Source: Chlorella sorokiniana
Taxonomy: Eukaryota; Chlorophyta; Trebouxiophyceae; Chlorellales; Chlorellaceae
Direction: 5' to 3'
Length of the DNA: 64,000 bases
NCBI GenBank assembly: GCA_025917655.1
Contig: CP084608.1
Coordinates: forward strand, 1,426,001 to 1,490,000
Shown: positions 1 to 10,515 of the stretch, in pieces
Numbering within the stretch: the first letter of the stretch is position 1
Layout of the letters: every line of letters begins with the position of its first letter
The notes under the pieces: generated by a model
Databases searched by the model: none
The model's input: the letters and a program-made list of their open reading frames with translations, nothing else
What the model was told of the DNA's origin: nothing
Translations under genes and position numbers: made by a program

Positions 1-2814
1 GCGCACGCCCAGGATGCCCACCCCCACGCACGCCTGCAGCGCCATGGTGAGCCCCCAGGCCGTCCAGGTGGCGCGCCGCGCGGCGTCCGGCAGGCGAGCG
101 CCCAACGAGTTGGACACGCGCACGGAGGCGGCGCAGGCCAGGCCGGTGACGATCATGTAGCAGAGGCCGCTGGTCTGGATGCACAGGCCCATCACCGACA
201 CTGACACCTGGGGCTCGGGCAGCAGGCCGCTCATCAGCACCATGACCTGCGTGCAGGGCAGCGGCGGCAGGGTGGCTGGGGGGGGGGGCAAGCATGTCTG
301 GGGACGCTGACAAGCTGCGCTGGGATCTGGCAGGACGCCCATGGCCAAGAGGCGCTGCACTGCCTCGGCGGGAGTTGTTCGTGGATCCGATATGCAATCG
401 TTGCCCTGCAGCGGAGGCAAAGACGGCGAGACTGAACCAAGCAGTCAGCGTTGAAGTGATAGCAGGCAGGGCCGGCAACGCAGCTCGATATCGCACAATC
501 GCTCACCTCGTTTGAAGCCATGTTGTGTGAGGTTTGCAGCGCGGGGAGCGGCCGCGACTGGAAGAAGCGCCCGCGCAGTACCTTACCGTACTGCGCGGGC
601 GCTTACTCCAGTCGCGGCCAAAAGCGACTGGAAGAAGCGCTCGCTTTAATATCATGAGATTCTCTGAATCTTTTTGCAAAGCACAGCCCCCACAACCACC
701 CTGGCAGCCCCGCGAACCTCGAACGTGCTCCATTCACAGCCCAACATGGCGACGCTGGGCAGGGCGAAGCGACAGTACTGCCACCACCCCGACCAAGCCT
801 TGGCGCTCAACCCGCTCCAGGTGGCTTGGGGGCTGCCTGCCAGCAGCCTGTCCCGTGCCACGCAGTAAGCCCCCAGCAGGATGGCCAGCGTGGCCTGCAG
901 GGCAGACGGCAGCAAGCAGGGCAACATCTGGATGCGCAGGCACACGTGCTGCAGCCGCAGGCACATGTGCTGCCGGCGAGCATGAGCGGCGGCGGGGTGC
1001 CACGCCGCCCAGCCTGCGCCCGCTCCTGCGGCGACTGCACGCTCCGCAGCTGCGGGTCGGCTGCCCACCTGCATTGCGTCCATGGCGTAGGCGGCGCCGT
1101 ACAGGCCCAGCCCCGCCTTGTAGATGAGCAGCCAGTTGTAGAGGGGCGCCATGCAGAGGGAGATCACGGTGACGACGGTGGCGGGGCGCACCGCCTCCTG
1201 CGCACACGCGACAGCATTGCGGGGCCAGGGTGGGGGCCCGCGAGGGGGAGAGGAAAGGGCCAGGATGGTGGGCCCGCAGGGGGAGCGGAAAGGGCCAGGG
1301 CAGGCAGCAAACCATGTGATGGGCAACAGCCGCCGGTGGGCGCTTGCCTGCGCCATGAGGTAGCGCTTCAGCGCCTCAAACACGCCGGTGAACCAGAGGG
1401 CGGGGTTGCCCTGCGGCGAGGCATGGCAGAAGCGCAACGTTGCTGGCAGCGATCAGCTGGCATGTAACAGCAGGAAACGAGCAGGCATGGTGATCGCCCA
1501 AAGAACTCAATAGAGGGCATTCCATGCGGAACATAAAAAGGCCACCCCGGGGCCACCCCTGGTCCCCACCTCAGCAGGAACTGGGCGGTGCCGGCCGCAA
1601 TGTCAGGGTCCTGGCCCAGAGCCAGCAGTATGGGCTCGGCCTGCGTCCACAGCGCCGCCACCGTCGCCGCCAGCAGCGTGAGCAGCAGCAGCGCGCGCTG
1701 CAGCACCAGGCCCACCAGATGGTACCGCCCTGCGCCGTACGCCTGCCTGCTCAACAGGCAGAGGGTTGGGCAGGGGGCACGGGAGCCGTGAGGGTAGGAG
1801 CAGTGGTTGGCAAGGAGCCAGCGGGGCGGGAATGCACAGAGGCAGCGCATGATGGGCAGGACCGCCGAGCGCGGCTCCGCGTGGAACACGGCCATCTCAG
1901 TGCACGTGCGGGCAGGTTGCGGCCCCCAGATGCCCGCTTTGCTCAGCTCTCGGCAGCTAGGGGCGCGGCATCGTGGCGGTGGCAGGGGGAGCGGCAGGGG
2001 AGGCCCGCACCCACAGAAGGTTTCCATGGCCGACGAGAAGCCGATGAGCACGCTGAGGCCCGTGACGTTGAACACGCTGGTGGCCAGCACCACCACCGAC
2101 AGCGCTGCCTCCCCCAGGTGCCCCGTGGCGGCGATGACGACCATGGAGATGGCGTAGCCCGCCAGGTTGGAGATGCTGAGGGGCGCGGCCAGGCGCAGCA
2201 GCCTGCGTGCGGCGTGTTTGCGGGCGCAGGCGCGCCAAAGAGCAGGGGAAAGGCGTTGGGTGGTGGCTGACAACCATTGAAGGGGCTCCACCCTCGAGGG
2301 CACCGCAGTCGCCCAACGCAGCAGACGGCACGTCGTGGCGGCGGTGGTGCAAGGCTGCGCATCTGCTGGATCTCAGGAGATCCCACCTGCCAACCTCTGA
2401 CTTGGGCTCGTCTGCCGCGGCCGCATCGCTCTCAGCGCCCAGCGCGCTCGACTGGTGAAGCTGATGCTGCTGTGGCCCCTCCTTGGGCTGTGCACCGGAA
2501 CTGCCAGCTGACAGGGTCGATGCCGACGGGCCCGCCGCCGCTCCCGGTGCTCCCATGCCCCTGCCACCCGCATTGTCGAGTTCAGCAGCCTCCAGGTCTT
2601 CTTCTTCCTCCTCACTGACAGCCAACGAAAGTGTAGAGGGGCGGCGGTGCCACCGGTTCAAAGGCAGGCCGAGAGGGACCATGGGGCTGCCGACCACCAT
2701 GCCTAGGTGATCCGGGAGCGAGCCCACAGGCTGGAAATCGAAATCGTCGTCATCGGAAGCGCCGTCCATATCGCTGCCGCTCCAGAGGCCAGGCACCGGC
2801 ACGTGAGCCGACAT
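1..2814 (-). CDS. MATE-family multidrug/toxic-compound efflux transporter (3' end outside window)
   Basis: Multi-exon gene on the minus strand. The chosen ATG at 2814 opens a soluble, acidic N-terminus with a run of five Glu. Membrane exons follow: about 2216-2023 (LLRLAAPLSISNLAGYAIS, first MATE helices), about 1757-1572 (QAYGAGRYHLVGLVLQRAL), an exon ending at 1348 with LKRYLMAQ, about 1200-1070 (VRPATVVTVISLCMAPLYNW), about 909-718 ending WSTFE, and 246-1 starting VMVLMSGLLPEPQ. WSTFE joined to VMVLMSGLLP reproduces the family hallmark WxSFExxxLxxGLLP. MATE proteins are 12-helix H+ or Na+ antiporters that expel organic cations and metabolites across plasma or vacuolar membranes; the substrate here is unknown. 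The long acidic N-terminus is typical of plant-type members. The intron after 1348 starts with GC instead of GT. The intron at 717-247 contains a hairpin. The C-terminal helices lie beyond base 1. Confidence 0.9.
551..644. repeat. Inverted repeat (30-nt arms, 8-nt loop) plus a third arm copy, inside a MATE intron
   Basis: Arms 551-580 and 589-618 are complementary at 28 of 30 positions; the two mismatches are internal and nearly adjacent. The loop is 581-588. A third, direct copy of the central arm sequence lies at 624-644. The whole element sits inside the intron at 717-247, so it would be transcribed as a stable GC-rich stem-loop in the pre-mRNA. It could be a short foldback element, a small-RNA precursor or a splicing-related structure; the sequence does not decide. 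No target-site duplication was recognised. Confidence 0.85.
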
Positions 2815-3476
2815 TGAAGGCTGGTCTCGCCTGCCCTGGCTGCTATGTACAAAGTGGGACAAATTTCAGACACCGGAATGCTGCGGCAAGTGAGAATTAG
2901 AGAGAAGAGCCCGCGCTCACCCAGCTGGACCTGAACCCCGACATCAGCAAGCCCAACGCAGGACACCTCGGCGCTCACGGTGCAAATCGATCTGAAAACG
3001 TGCCTAAAATAACATTGAAGACCCATGTAAGGTAGAAGCTGCCCTTGCGCGGCAGCGCCCTCTCCTGCCTGGCGGCGGCAGCCGGCCCTGCCGCTGCCTG
3101 CACGCTGTTCATACTCATGCGATGCGGCACTAATCTGATTAGCTACCTGGGGTGATGAATCCCTGGAAGTTCTCGTAAACAAGTTGTAAGGGAAAGGATG
3201 GGACCGCTTACCGTTGTCTGCCGCCGCAAAGATTGGCGTTTCAGGGCTGGCCTCCCTCTGCGTCAGTGCCATCAGCCGCTGCTGCTGCATGGCAGCCGAC
3301 AGTCAATTCATGCATGCATTCGTGTATCAGTTGCAGCCACATTATCACTGTCCAGTAATGCTTGACACTTTCCACCTACGCATCATGGTTAGTTGACCTG
3401 CCAGGGCCAGCCTCTGCCCCTTATGTTGCAGCCTGTGTTAAGGCTCACAAGACTGCCGTGCCACGTCCAAGGGACC
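2815..3476. promoter_or_regulatory. Divergent intergenic region, MATE / GRKLQQ gene
   Basis: About 660 bases separate two genes transcribed away from each other and must hold both promoters and 5' leaders. A minus-strand open frame at 3290-2703 overlaps the MATE N-terminus but shows no recognisable protein sequence. I see no TATA box or other named motif that I would defend. Confidence 0.4.
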
Positions 3477-5193
3477 ATGACACACAACAATGTTTTGACG
3501 GCCTTTCTGGCCCTCCTGGTCGCGTCGGCTGTTGGAATGGCCAACGCAGGTGGGATTAAGCGTTTGGGGTGTAGGAGGGCTTGGCCAGAGGCTGTGCTGA
3601 TCGGCAGGCAAGGGTAGGAGTGAGGGATGGGCAAAGCAGCGGGCCTTGCCTTGCTGGTCGTCAGCCTTGGAGTGGCTCATACCCCAAACCCCATCAAATA
3701 CGGTTGGACAGCAGCTGAAACGGTTGAAGCCTGCGCGCTTGGGCGCATGTTGCTGGGAGCTCTTGGAAGGGCCCATGCCCGGCTGCCTCCCCAGCTCCTC
3801 GAGCCGTCGCCAATCTGGCACCCAATCTGGCACCCCATGCACCCTGCATCGCAGAGGTTGAGGGACGCAAACTCCAGCAGGTGGGATTGGTAATGGCAGT
3901 AGCTATCCAATTAAAGATTTGCCAGCTTGATCAATTCTGCTGCCGGTCACGCTGCGCAGGCGGTGGCTCCCACTGCTGCCGCCATCCTGGGCGCCCCTCT
4001 TGCGGAGGAGTTGCTGATTGGCCGCAGGCTGCAGCAGGAAACTGCTGCGGAGATGCCTTCCATGGTCCCTCCCCTGCTGATTGCACCTTTCACTGAGGCA
4101 AGGCCGGTGCAGTTGTTGGCAGCTTGTCGGCAGCTGACAAGGCAGGTAGAGGATGTGACGAGGTATGCAGCACCCAATCAATCTTGCCTGCCTCCTGTCC
4201 GGGTGCCGTGCAGGAGGCCCTGGTAGCTGAGCCTACAACTGCTGCCCCCGGCCAGCCCACAACTGGCCGCAAGCTGCAGCAGGCAGGCGCGGGGCCGGTG
4301 CCGGCCTTGCTGGAGCCGGTGGTGCCTGCTGCTGAGCTGGCCGCCCTGGTCACTCCTCCTGTCGGCGGCGCCCCCTGGCACAGGCCGCAAGCTGCAGCAG
4401 GTGAGCGATGAGGGCAAGACGGTCACGGAAGCCAGGTTGGAGGTGGAATACTGGAGGTGAAGCACGCCTTGGTCCTTCTGCTTGACCCCTCCCCCCCCCT
4501 CTCCCTCCGGGCCCCTCTATCTCCAAAATGCAGGCAGTAGGCGAACAGGCACCCATGGCTGCAGAAGACCAGGCCTTTTTGCTGCCCCTCTCATTGCACC
4601 CTTCGCCGAGGTGACTCACTCAATCATGCAGTAAACGGGCCAATCCGCGCTTTGATTTGACTGTGCGGTGAAGCGAGAGGATGTCCTCAACCTGTCTAGC
4701 ATCCATGCCTGTCCAGCCTCCATGCCCCGCCATGATGCAGGAGGTCCTGGAGGCCGAGCCCACAACGGCTACTCCCGGCCAGCCCATGACCGGCCGCAAG
4801 CTGCACCAGGCGCCAGACGTGTTTGCTCCGCTGCTTTTCGTCCCAGCCTCCGAGAGCTTGGCTGCTGTGCCCGTTGAAGGGGCCATGCCCGGCACCGGGC
4901 GCAAGCTGCAGCAGGCGGGCATGGAGGCCGCGATTGGCCCTGTCCTGCCGGTTGTGCCGGCTGCGGAGCTGGTGACCGGGCCCGTTGGGGGCGCCACCCC
5001 AGTCACTGGGCGCAAGCTGAAGCAGGTCCGCTGCCTTGCCTTGCAATGCACGGGAATCTGAGATTGCGTGCTGGATATGCCAGGCGAAGCAAACCTTTGC
5101 TCACTGCGCTGGCTAATGCAGACGGCTGAGGAGCTGGCCGCCCCGCTGATCATCGCTCCGGTCCCGGAACTGCCCCTGGCAGGCGGCCCCTGA
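3477..5193 (+). CDS. Secreted protein of duplicated exon modules with repeated GRKLQQ motifs; family not recognised
   Basis: A seven-exon model closes in phase throughout: 3477-3549, 3855-3880, 3960-4097, 4214-4400, 4534-4610, 4741-5025 and 5122-5193, giving about 285 residues. Exon 1 encodes a signal peptide (MTHNNVLTAFLALLVASAVG, then MANA). The 26-base exon 2 encodes EVEGRKLQQ, so a dibasic motif directly follows the likely signal cleavage site. Further motifs are IGRRLQQ, TGRKLQQ, GTGRKLQQ (after correction), TGRKLHQ, GTGRKLQQ and VTGRKLKQ. The segments between them are Ala/Pro/Val-rich and contain repeated PLLIAPFTE- and AEPTTATPGQP-type blocks. The intron after 4097 has a GC donor. As read, exon 4 is shifted by one base near 4372 (a C run) and exon 5 by one base near 4575 (a T run); the shifts cancel, and a one-base change in each run restores the motif. 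The protein may be a wall or matrix protein, or a precursor cut at RK or RR sites. No enzyme domain is visible. Confidence 0.75.
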
Positions 5194-5722
5194 GCAGGTG
5201 GGCGCTGTCGTTGCGGCCCTGGCTGCTCAGCAAGACCCATGAGGGAAGCCCAACCATAAGCAGCCTGCACTGGTGCGGGTACCGCCTCTGAAAGTGTGCA
5301 GGACTTCTTCGCCCTTGCGCCTGCAGATCACGGATGGAGGAAGACAACCCCCACAAGCAACATCGACAGTCTCAGCCCAGCTTTTGTACCCGGGCAGCCT
5401 GCTGAGATAGGCTCCAACGAACGGTGCGCAGCCTTGGATGAGTTCCCCAAAACACCAAAACACCAAAACACTCCTGCTGTCGGCACAGCAGCCTGGGAAG
5501 GTTGAACCCCGCACCCATCATTGTTCTGATGCCCTGATCCAAACCTGCATAGCATTGGCCATTCCAGCAACAACCATCCTGAAGGTCAAAACCATGATGC
5601 ATTCATGCTGGCAGACTTTTTGGCTTGAGACGAAGTGTGGGTGCACAGGAGGGATGTAAATGCATGTGAGTTGGCGCAACGACAGTTTATGGTACACGGC
5701 AGTAGCCTAGGCAGGCGTTCAG
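5194..5722. other. Convergent 3' region between the GRKLQQ gene and the PRKRIP1-like gene
   Basis: This is the 3' untranslated region of the plus-strand gene up to about 5670, then that of the minus-strand gene. A short AAAACACC direct repeat lies near 5451-5471. I see no gene here. Confidence 0.5.
5655..5659 (+). terminator. TGTAA poly(A) signal of the GRKLQQ gene
   Basis: TGTAA, the usual chlorophyte polyadenylation signal, lies about 460 bases after the stop codon at 5191-5193. It is the first such motif I find downstream. Confidence 0.5.
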
Positions 5723-6712
5723 TCAGTCGAGATCTGCTTGCTCAATCTTCCCATCTTCATCTGCGCTGCCACTGCCGCCGCTTGCAAGTTGTTCTCCTGC
5801 CGCATCGTCGTGTTCCTTTCCATCCGCTGCTGCTCCTGCCCCTGATACCACATCGCCCTGCTGCTGCTTCTGCTTCTTTGCCTTCTGTTTCTCCTGCAGC
5901 GGGTCAGCGCAGCAGGATAAAATGCTCAGCCTGCAGTCAGCATGCAAGCCGGGCACCCGCGACTGCATGCTCTCGAGCATAGCGACCACCGCCCCACCTT
6001 CTTCTTCTGCCGCGCCGCACGCTTCTTGGCCGTGCGCTCTTCATGCCCGTCTCAACTCCTCCTGCTTGCGCTGGAAGTCCTCAGCCTGCTTCATCGCCTC
6101 CCACTCCTCGTCGAGGCGCTCCAGCCGCTCCTGCTCGCGCCGCCGCGACTGCGACGGGGCAAGCAGGCATGCTGGGGTCAGCAACCCCAGCACCATGCCC
6201 AAGGTGCACAGCCCATGCTGGAAGGCCTGCGCTGCGACTTCTGCTGCTGGCCGCAGGAGGCAGCAAACTCAGCAGGCGTTGCGAAAAGTTGACCGTCGTC
6301 CTAGCAAAGCTGGCCTGGTAGCGCAGAACCCAGCGCCATCCCCTCAAAAGATACGCACCGCTCGATACATGTGAAACTCTCCGCTGCCGGCACCCGCGTT
6401 AGAACCCATGATATGGTATCGCCGATCGGGGATCTTCTCCACGATGAAGCGCAGCTTCTCATCCAGCTTCTCTGCCTGCACAGCAACCAGGCCGCCATGA
6501 GACATGGGGAAGGTGGCGCCATCCAGGAGCGGCGGCGGTCCTGAAAGATCGACGCGTTTGTCCGATGTACGGAAGCCAGGCAGCATAAAGGCGACGTCGC
6601 CTCGAACAGGCCTCACCTCCTTCTGTCGCTGCTCGCGCTCCTCGGCCGTAACAGCCGTCGCTGCTGCCAACGCCAGCTCCTGGCTGTGCCCCACAAAATG
6701 TTGTAGCGCCAT
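5723..6712 (-). CDS. PRKRIP1-like (DUF1168) nuclear protein
   Basis: Three exons: 6712-6359, 6148 to about 6007, and about 5904-5723. The start at 6712 has a strong context (GCCATGG). Exon 1 ends with the family signature: DRRYHIMGSNAGAGSGEFHM. Exon 2 continues with the basic coiled-coil segment (SRRREQERLERLDEEWEAMK, then QAEDFQRKQEELRR and EERTAKKRAARQKKK). Exon 3 begins EKQKAKKQKQQQ and ends in an acidic tail. In animals PRKRIP1 binds PKR and is a component of late spliceosomes; in an alga without PKR the spliceosomal role is the likelier one (inference). Within exon 2 the frame breaks by one base at a GGG run around 6045-6047, between ELRR and EERT. Removing one G restores the family pattern, so this is probably a sequence error. 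Confidence 0.85.
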
Positions 6713-7443
6713 GGCTGCTGCTTCGACGCAGACACTCGACCAGCAACCTCGTTTGCGTCTGCAGCGGCAAGAGCGGCGGCACCGGGTCGCTCAGTAATGA
6801 TTCCGGGATAGTTGCTTGGAATTCCTTGACCTACGGCACAGATAACATTATGCACCCGATGCAAAGGCGAGCGTTAGCCGCTTGAGGGGGAGGTGCAAGC
6901 TTGCAATAAGCTGAGGCCTGTGTTTGCCACTCACCCGCCCCCAAAGACTGCCGAGAAGCTCGTTGATGGTGCTCAAAGGCGACTGCAGCGACCAAGACCC
7001 GCCTAGCACACGGATGGATGCGGCTGTGGAGGCTGCGCACTGTTACCGCTTCGGACAACAACTGAAGATGATTCCTTGCGCAAGAGATCTCGTTAAACCT
7101 GCAAGCGAGGCGGAGGCAGAACCCCGCAGCAGGACACAGCAGCAGGCAGAGGCAGCATTGCGAAGAGGCTCCCTGTCACCCTTCCTCGTCTAGTTCCTCG
7201 CGTCATCCTGCAGGCCCCAACCTCCATCTAGCCAGATCACAGTGAAGCTCAACCGGCAACCCGCCAAACGACGAAACAGCGCAGCTGCCCAACACATAAC
7301 ACTCAGCGTGCTGCAGGCCCCGCGACCCAGATCTCGACGCACCGGTATTCGTTTTGAAACAAGTGCGAAGGGTGGCTTAACCCTGGCCCCGCAATCCAAC
7401 GCTGAACTCATGCAAGCCTTCCTTTGCTCCTCTACAGCAGATT
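6713..7443. promoter_or_regulatory. Divergent intergenic region, PRKRIP1-like / hypothetical
   Basis: About 730 bases lie between two divergent starts. Open frames here do not look like conserved protein. It presumably contains both promoters and leaders; no motif can be named. Confidence 0.35.
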
Positions 7444-7916
7444 ATGCGGCCTGCAGTCGTAGGAAGGACCGCGAGGCTGGCCAATAGCCTGCGCAGCTAC
7501 GCCTCCCAAACCAAGGCGGCCGCGGCTGTGGCTGCAGTGAGCCCGCTGCTGCCTGCCAGCGCCGAGCACACCGTGCCCTCCATCCTTTCCAGCAGCCTGG
7601 GCGCTGGTAATGGCATGCAATCAGCCACGCTCAGCCTCAACCAGGTCTTCCAGGCGCACAGCCTGTCGCAGCTGGGCGCAACAGACAGCAGCGGCGAGGC
7701 CGAGGAGCTGGAGCGGCAGGTGGAATCCATGCTGCGGCAGCACCTGGAGGAGGCGTTCCAGCAGGCCGCCCCGCCCCCAAGCATGCTCTCCCCGGCCCTG
7801 AGACCGCCCCAGCCCAGCATGACGGCAACGCGGTCCTGGCGGACGCCACCAGCGTGCGCGCCAGCACTCGGGTGGTGGCCAGCTGGCTGACCAGGAAGGC
7901 GCACCATCGCTCGTGA
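7444..7916 (+). CDS. Hypothetical protein with a mitochondrial-type targeting N-terminus
   Basis: ATG at 7444 opens MRPAVVGRTARLANSLRSYA, an Arg/Ala/Ser-rich, acid-free stretch typical of a mitochondrial presequence. A helical segment follows (EELERQVESMLRQHLEEAFQ). Read literally, the frame ends at 7890 with a Trp/Pro-rich tail that looks non-coding. If one C is added to the run at about 7769-7773, the frame continues instead to a stop at 7914-7916 and ends STRVVASWLTRKAHHRS, a more protein-like tail. I do not recognise the family. It could be a small mitochondrial matrix or membrane-associated protein. Confidence 0.5.
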
Positions 7917-8645
7917 CTCGGTTGCATGCTGGATTCAGCAGGCCGGGCCCACGCGCTGGCAAACGGACCGCACAAGCCCAGGGCTGCCCCATACCAGCCC
8001 TCTAATCGCTACATCTCTGGCCGGTTACAAACGCAGCCCCGGCCAGCTGAGGACTTGCTGCACCAGCTCCTTCAGATATACATGCACACCCACCTGGACC
8101 CCAGCCAGGAATGCCCAGGGCAAGCTTCTGCCTGCCCATGTATACATACACACCCTCTTGTCTCCCCCCTGGCGGTTTGTTTGCCCACCATTGCTGTATG
8201 CAGTCAGCTGTCCTCGGCCTGTCACCTGTCTACTTTGCCTCCCTGCCCTAGCCACTCCTGCGCAGCGCCATTGTCCTCGCCTGCTGCAGGTTTGCTACTC
8301 TGCGCATCGCATTGTGCAACCCATTTTCTCCATGCTTCTCCTCTCCGCACGTTTGATGTGGCTGATGATATCCATACTCAACTTGACTTCCCAAATTCTT
8401 TCACCACTTGGCCGTTGGTCTCATGCCAACCCCGTCTTCTGCTGCTTAGCAGTCCTCGGCCAAGCCATTACACAGTGATTCATCAGCCATACCTCCTTCT
8501 TGCCTGCTACCTGTGTACCGTTACGCCCCCACTCCTGCGCTTCTGCTGTCAGGTTGAATCGCCCGCTTTCACGCAGGACTTACCCCTCACTAGAGGTGTA
8601 CATGTCACTTGACAGGGCTTGTAAACACTGGCCACAGTTTGAGGC
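7917..8645 (+). other. Probable 3' untranslated region of the hypothetical gene
   Basis: C/T-rich sequence with no conserved open frame. It ends near a TGTAA motif at 8620-8624, giving a 3' leader-length of about 700 bases, which is long but common in chlorophytes. Confidence 0.4.
8620..8624 (+). terminator. TGTAA poly(A) signal
   Basis: Chlorophyte-type polyadenylation motif, in the right strand and place to end the transcript that begins upstream of 7444. Confidence 0.4.
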
Positions 8646-9014
8646 TCAGCCTGTTATTTGTTGCATTTGCCTGCTCGTTTGCTTTGAAGGGTCTGGTAAG
8701 CTCAAGCAGCCGTCAGGGGCCTCCACGAACCGCAGGTGCACCCTCAGCAGGGCTCCTGTCATCCCAGCACAGCAGCAAGGCGCTGCTTTTGGCAGTTTAC
8801 AGCAGGGAGTGGCGGATGTCTTGGGTAGGCGGGCAGGGAAGAGCAGTGAGCTGACGGCTGCCAGCCGAGAAAGCAACGGGGCGTCTGCAGCCTGCAGGGC
8901 CGCAGCCTGGCGGGCCCCAACCAGTGCTGATGCCGCTGCGCTGCCCAACTCGGTTGCCGCCCATGCAGGACGCAGGGTAAATGCGTGCGTATTCAATGCA
9001 TGAAGGGTAGCCAT
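8646..9014 (-). CDS. Possible small hypothetical protein (122 residues)
   Basis: An uninterrupted frame starts at an ATG in a GCCATGG-like context at 9014. It begins MATLHALNTHAFTLRPAWAA and ends RQMQQITG. Composition is Ala/Leu-rich, and the N-terminus lacks acidic residues for about 20 positions, which would fit an organelle presequence. No family is recognised and no intron is needed. In such GC-rich DNA an open frame of this length can occur by chance, so the call is weak. Confidence 0.25.
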   Translation of the reverse strand: MATLHALNTHAFTLRPAWAATELGSAAASALVGARQAAALQAADAPLLSRLAAVSSLLFPARLPKTSATPCCKLPKAAPCCCAGMTGALLRVHLRFVEAPDGCLSLPDPSKQTSRQMQQITG

Positions 9015-9174
9015 GGTCTGCTCCTACTGCCCTAAGCCCCTGGCGCCTCTGCTGCGCTCAGATGCTCGCGCCATGGCTGGGCTGGCAGTTCCTTCTGCTA
9101 CCGTAGGTGCCGAGCACGCACATGCTCAGAGATGTGCAGCGTGCGCAGCTTGCGTGTGGCCGGCCACGCCCTGT

Positions 9175-10515
9175 CCTCACACGGCGTTCCCCTTCCCAGC
9201 TGGCCTTGCAGGCAGAAACAAGCCATCGCATCGGTACCTTGCAGGCGGTTACAATAGACGCTGCAGGAAAGGAGGCCTGCTCTGTAAGCTGTTGGACCTG
9301 AAGAGGTAAATGCGGGCAATGAGAACATAACATGCAAGCTGAGATTTGGGTAGTACACATGCGATGAAGAGCAAGCGAACCGCAACCTCCAGCGCAAATC
9401 AAAGGATGAGCATGCATGGCAAGGGGGACAGTGCCCACAGTGAACAAGGGGTTACTCTGCATGCTCACGATTTGCGTGCCCGTCGGACAGCAGCCTCCGG
9501 GCCTCGCTGCCCTCAGCGCCATCACCTCCATCAGCGCTGCCGCCAGGCAGACTGCGCTGCTGGCGACTCCTCGTGCTCTGTGCAGGCCCTGCACTGTCCG
9601 CGCTCAGCAGCGTCGACGGCACCTTGTTGGAGGCCAAGTACGTGGCGACAGTTGTACACACTCTGCCATCAGCATCTGCAGCAGACGAGACCCAGAGACA
9701 GCAGCACGTGGGAAAGGTAGGATGGCCCCACTTGCCTCAGTGGCAGCCAGGCAGCACGGCAGGCGGGGAGGCACCCAGAATAGCAGGCGACCAGGCGGGC
9801 AAGCCTTACCCAGCCATGGCGGACGCGGCACGGGTGCTGGCTTCTCTGGCGGGAATTGATGACCCTCCTCAAAGGCAGCTGCGGCGGCAGGCAAGCAACA
9901 GGGAACACAGCGGCTCAGGGATCCCACAACTGACGCGCAGCAACCAGAATCCACACACGCCTGCCTCGGCACCGCACCTTCGCGCTTGCTCCATGCACGT
10001 TGCTCGGCCTTCAAGTCACACCACGCACCGATGGCCTCGCTGTACTCCTCCCTCAGGGTGGCTGGTGCTCCTTTGCGCTCGAGCCTAGCCAGCCATTGGT
10101 GAGTGCCTTCGACCCAGGCGCCTACTTGACAATGTCGGGCATGCTCTTGCTTGGGTAAGCTGTGCCGACCGCCCATCCAGCTGCCCTCACAGGGGCGACG
10201 TGCTGTCGCAGCTTGCAGCGGGAGGCACCGTCGGCCTGCCGCCGCTCTGCGGTGCACAGCAGCGCTTGGTGGGGCTTCCGCGCTGAGTTTCTCGCAGTAC
10301 GATCGAAGCCGTCAGGGTGGTGCTCTGCTCGAAGAGGAAACCAGGCCGCAAAGCAGCCTCCCAGAAGGGGTCGCGGTACGTTGGGACATGAAAGAAACTC
10401 ACAGGGTCTTGCAAGCCAGAAACAAACACCCGGGGCGCAGTGACACAGGGCAAGTGTGCAGGGCAACATGCTGCCACAGTATGTCGGGCGTGTAGTGCCG
10501 CCACGCATGCCGCCA
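9175..10515 (+). repeat. Array unit 1 (truncated)
   Basis: Carries the first half of the unit only. Homology to unit 3 stops near 10515, just after the landmark GTGTAGTGCCGCCA. What follows is unique spacer. It lacks the hairpin half present in units 2 and 3. Confidence 0.75.

Noticed and set aside
534-1467. Long plus-strand open frames of 190-260 residues over the MATE gene
   Set aside because: They are antisense shadows of MATE exons in GC-rich DNA; the minus strand shows clear family motifs and splice sites.
9604-10257. A 217-residue minus-strand frame in array unit 1 as a gene
   Set aside because: The equivalent frame is interrupted or altered in the other units, substitutions change residues freely, and no domain is visible.
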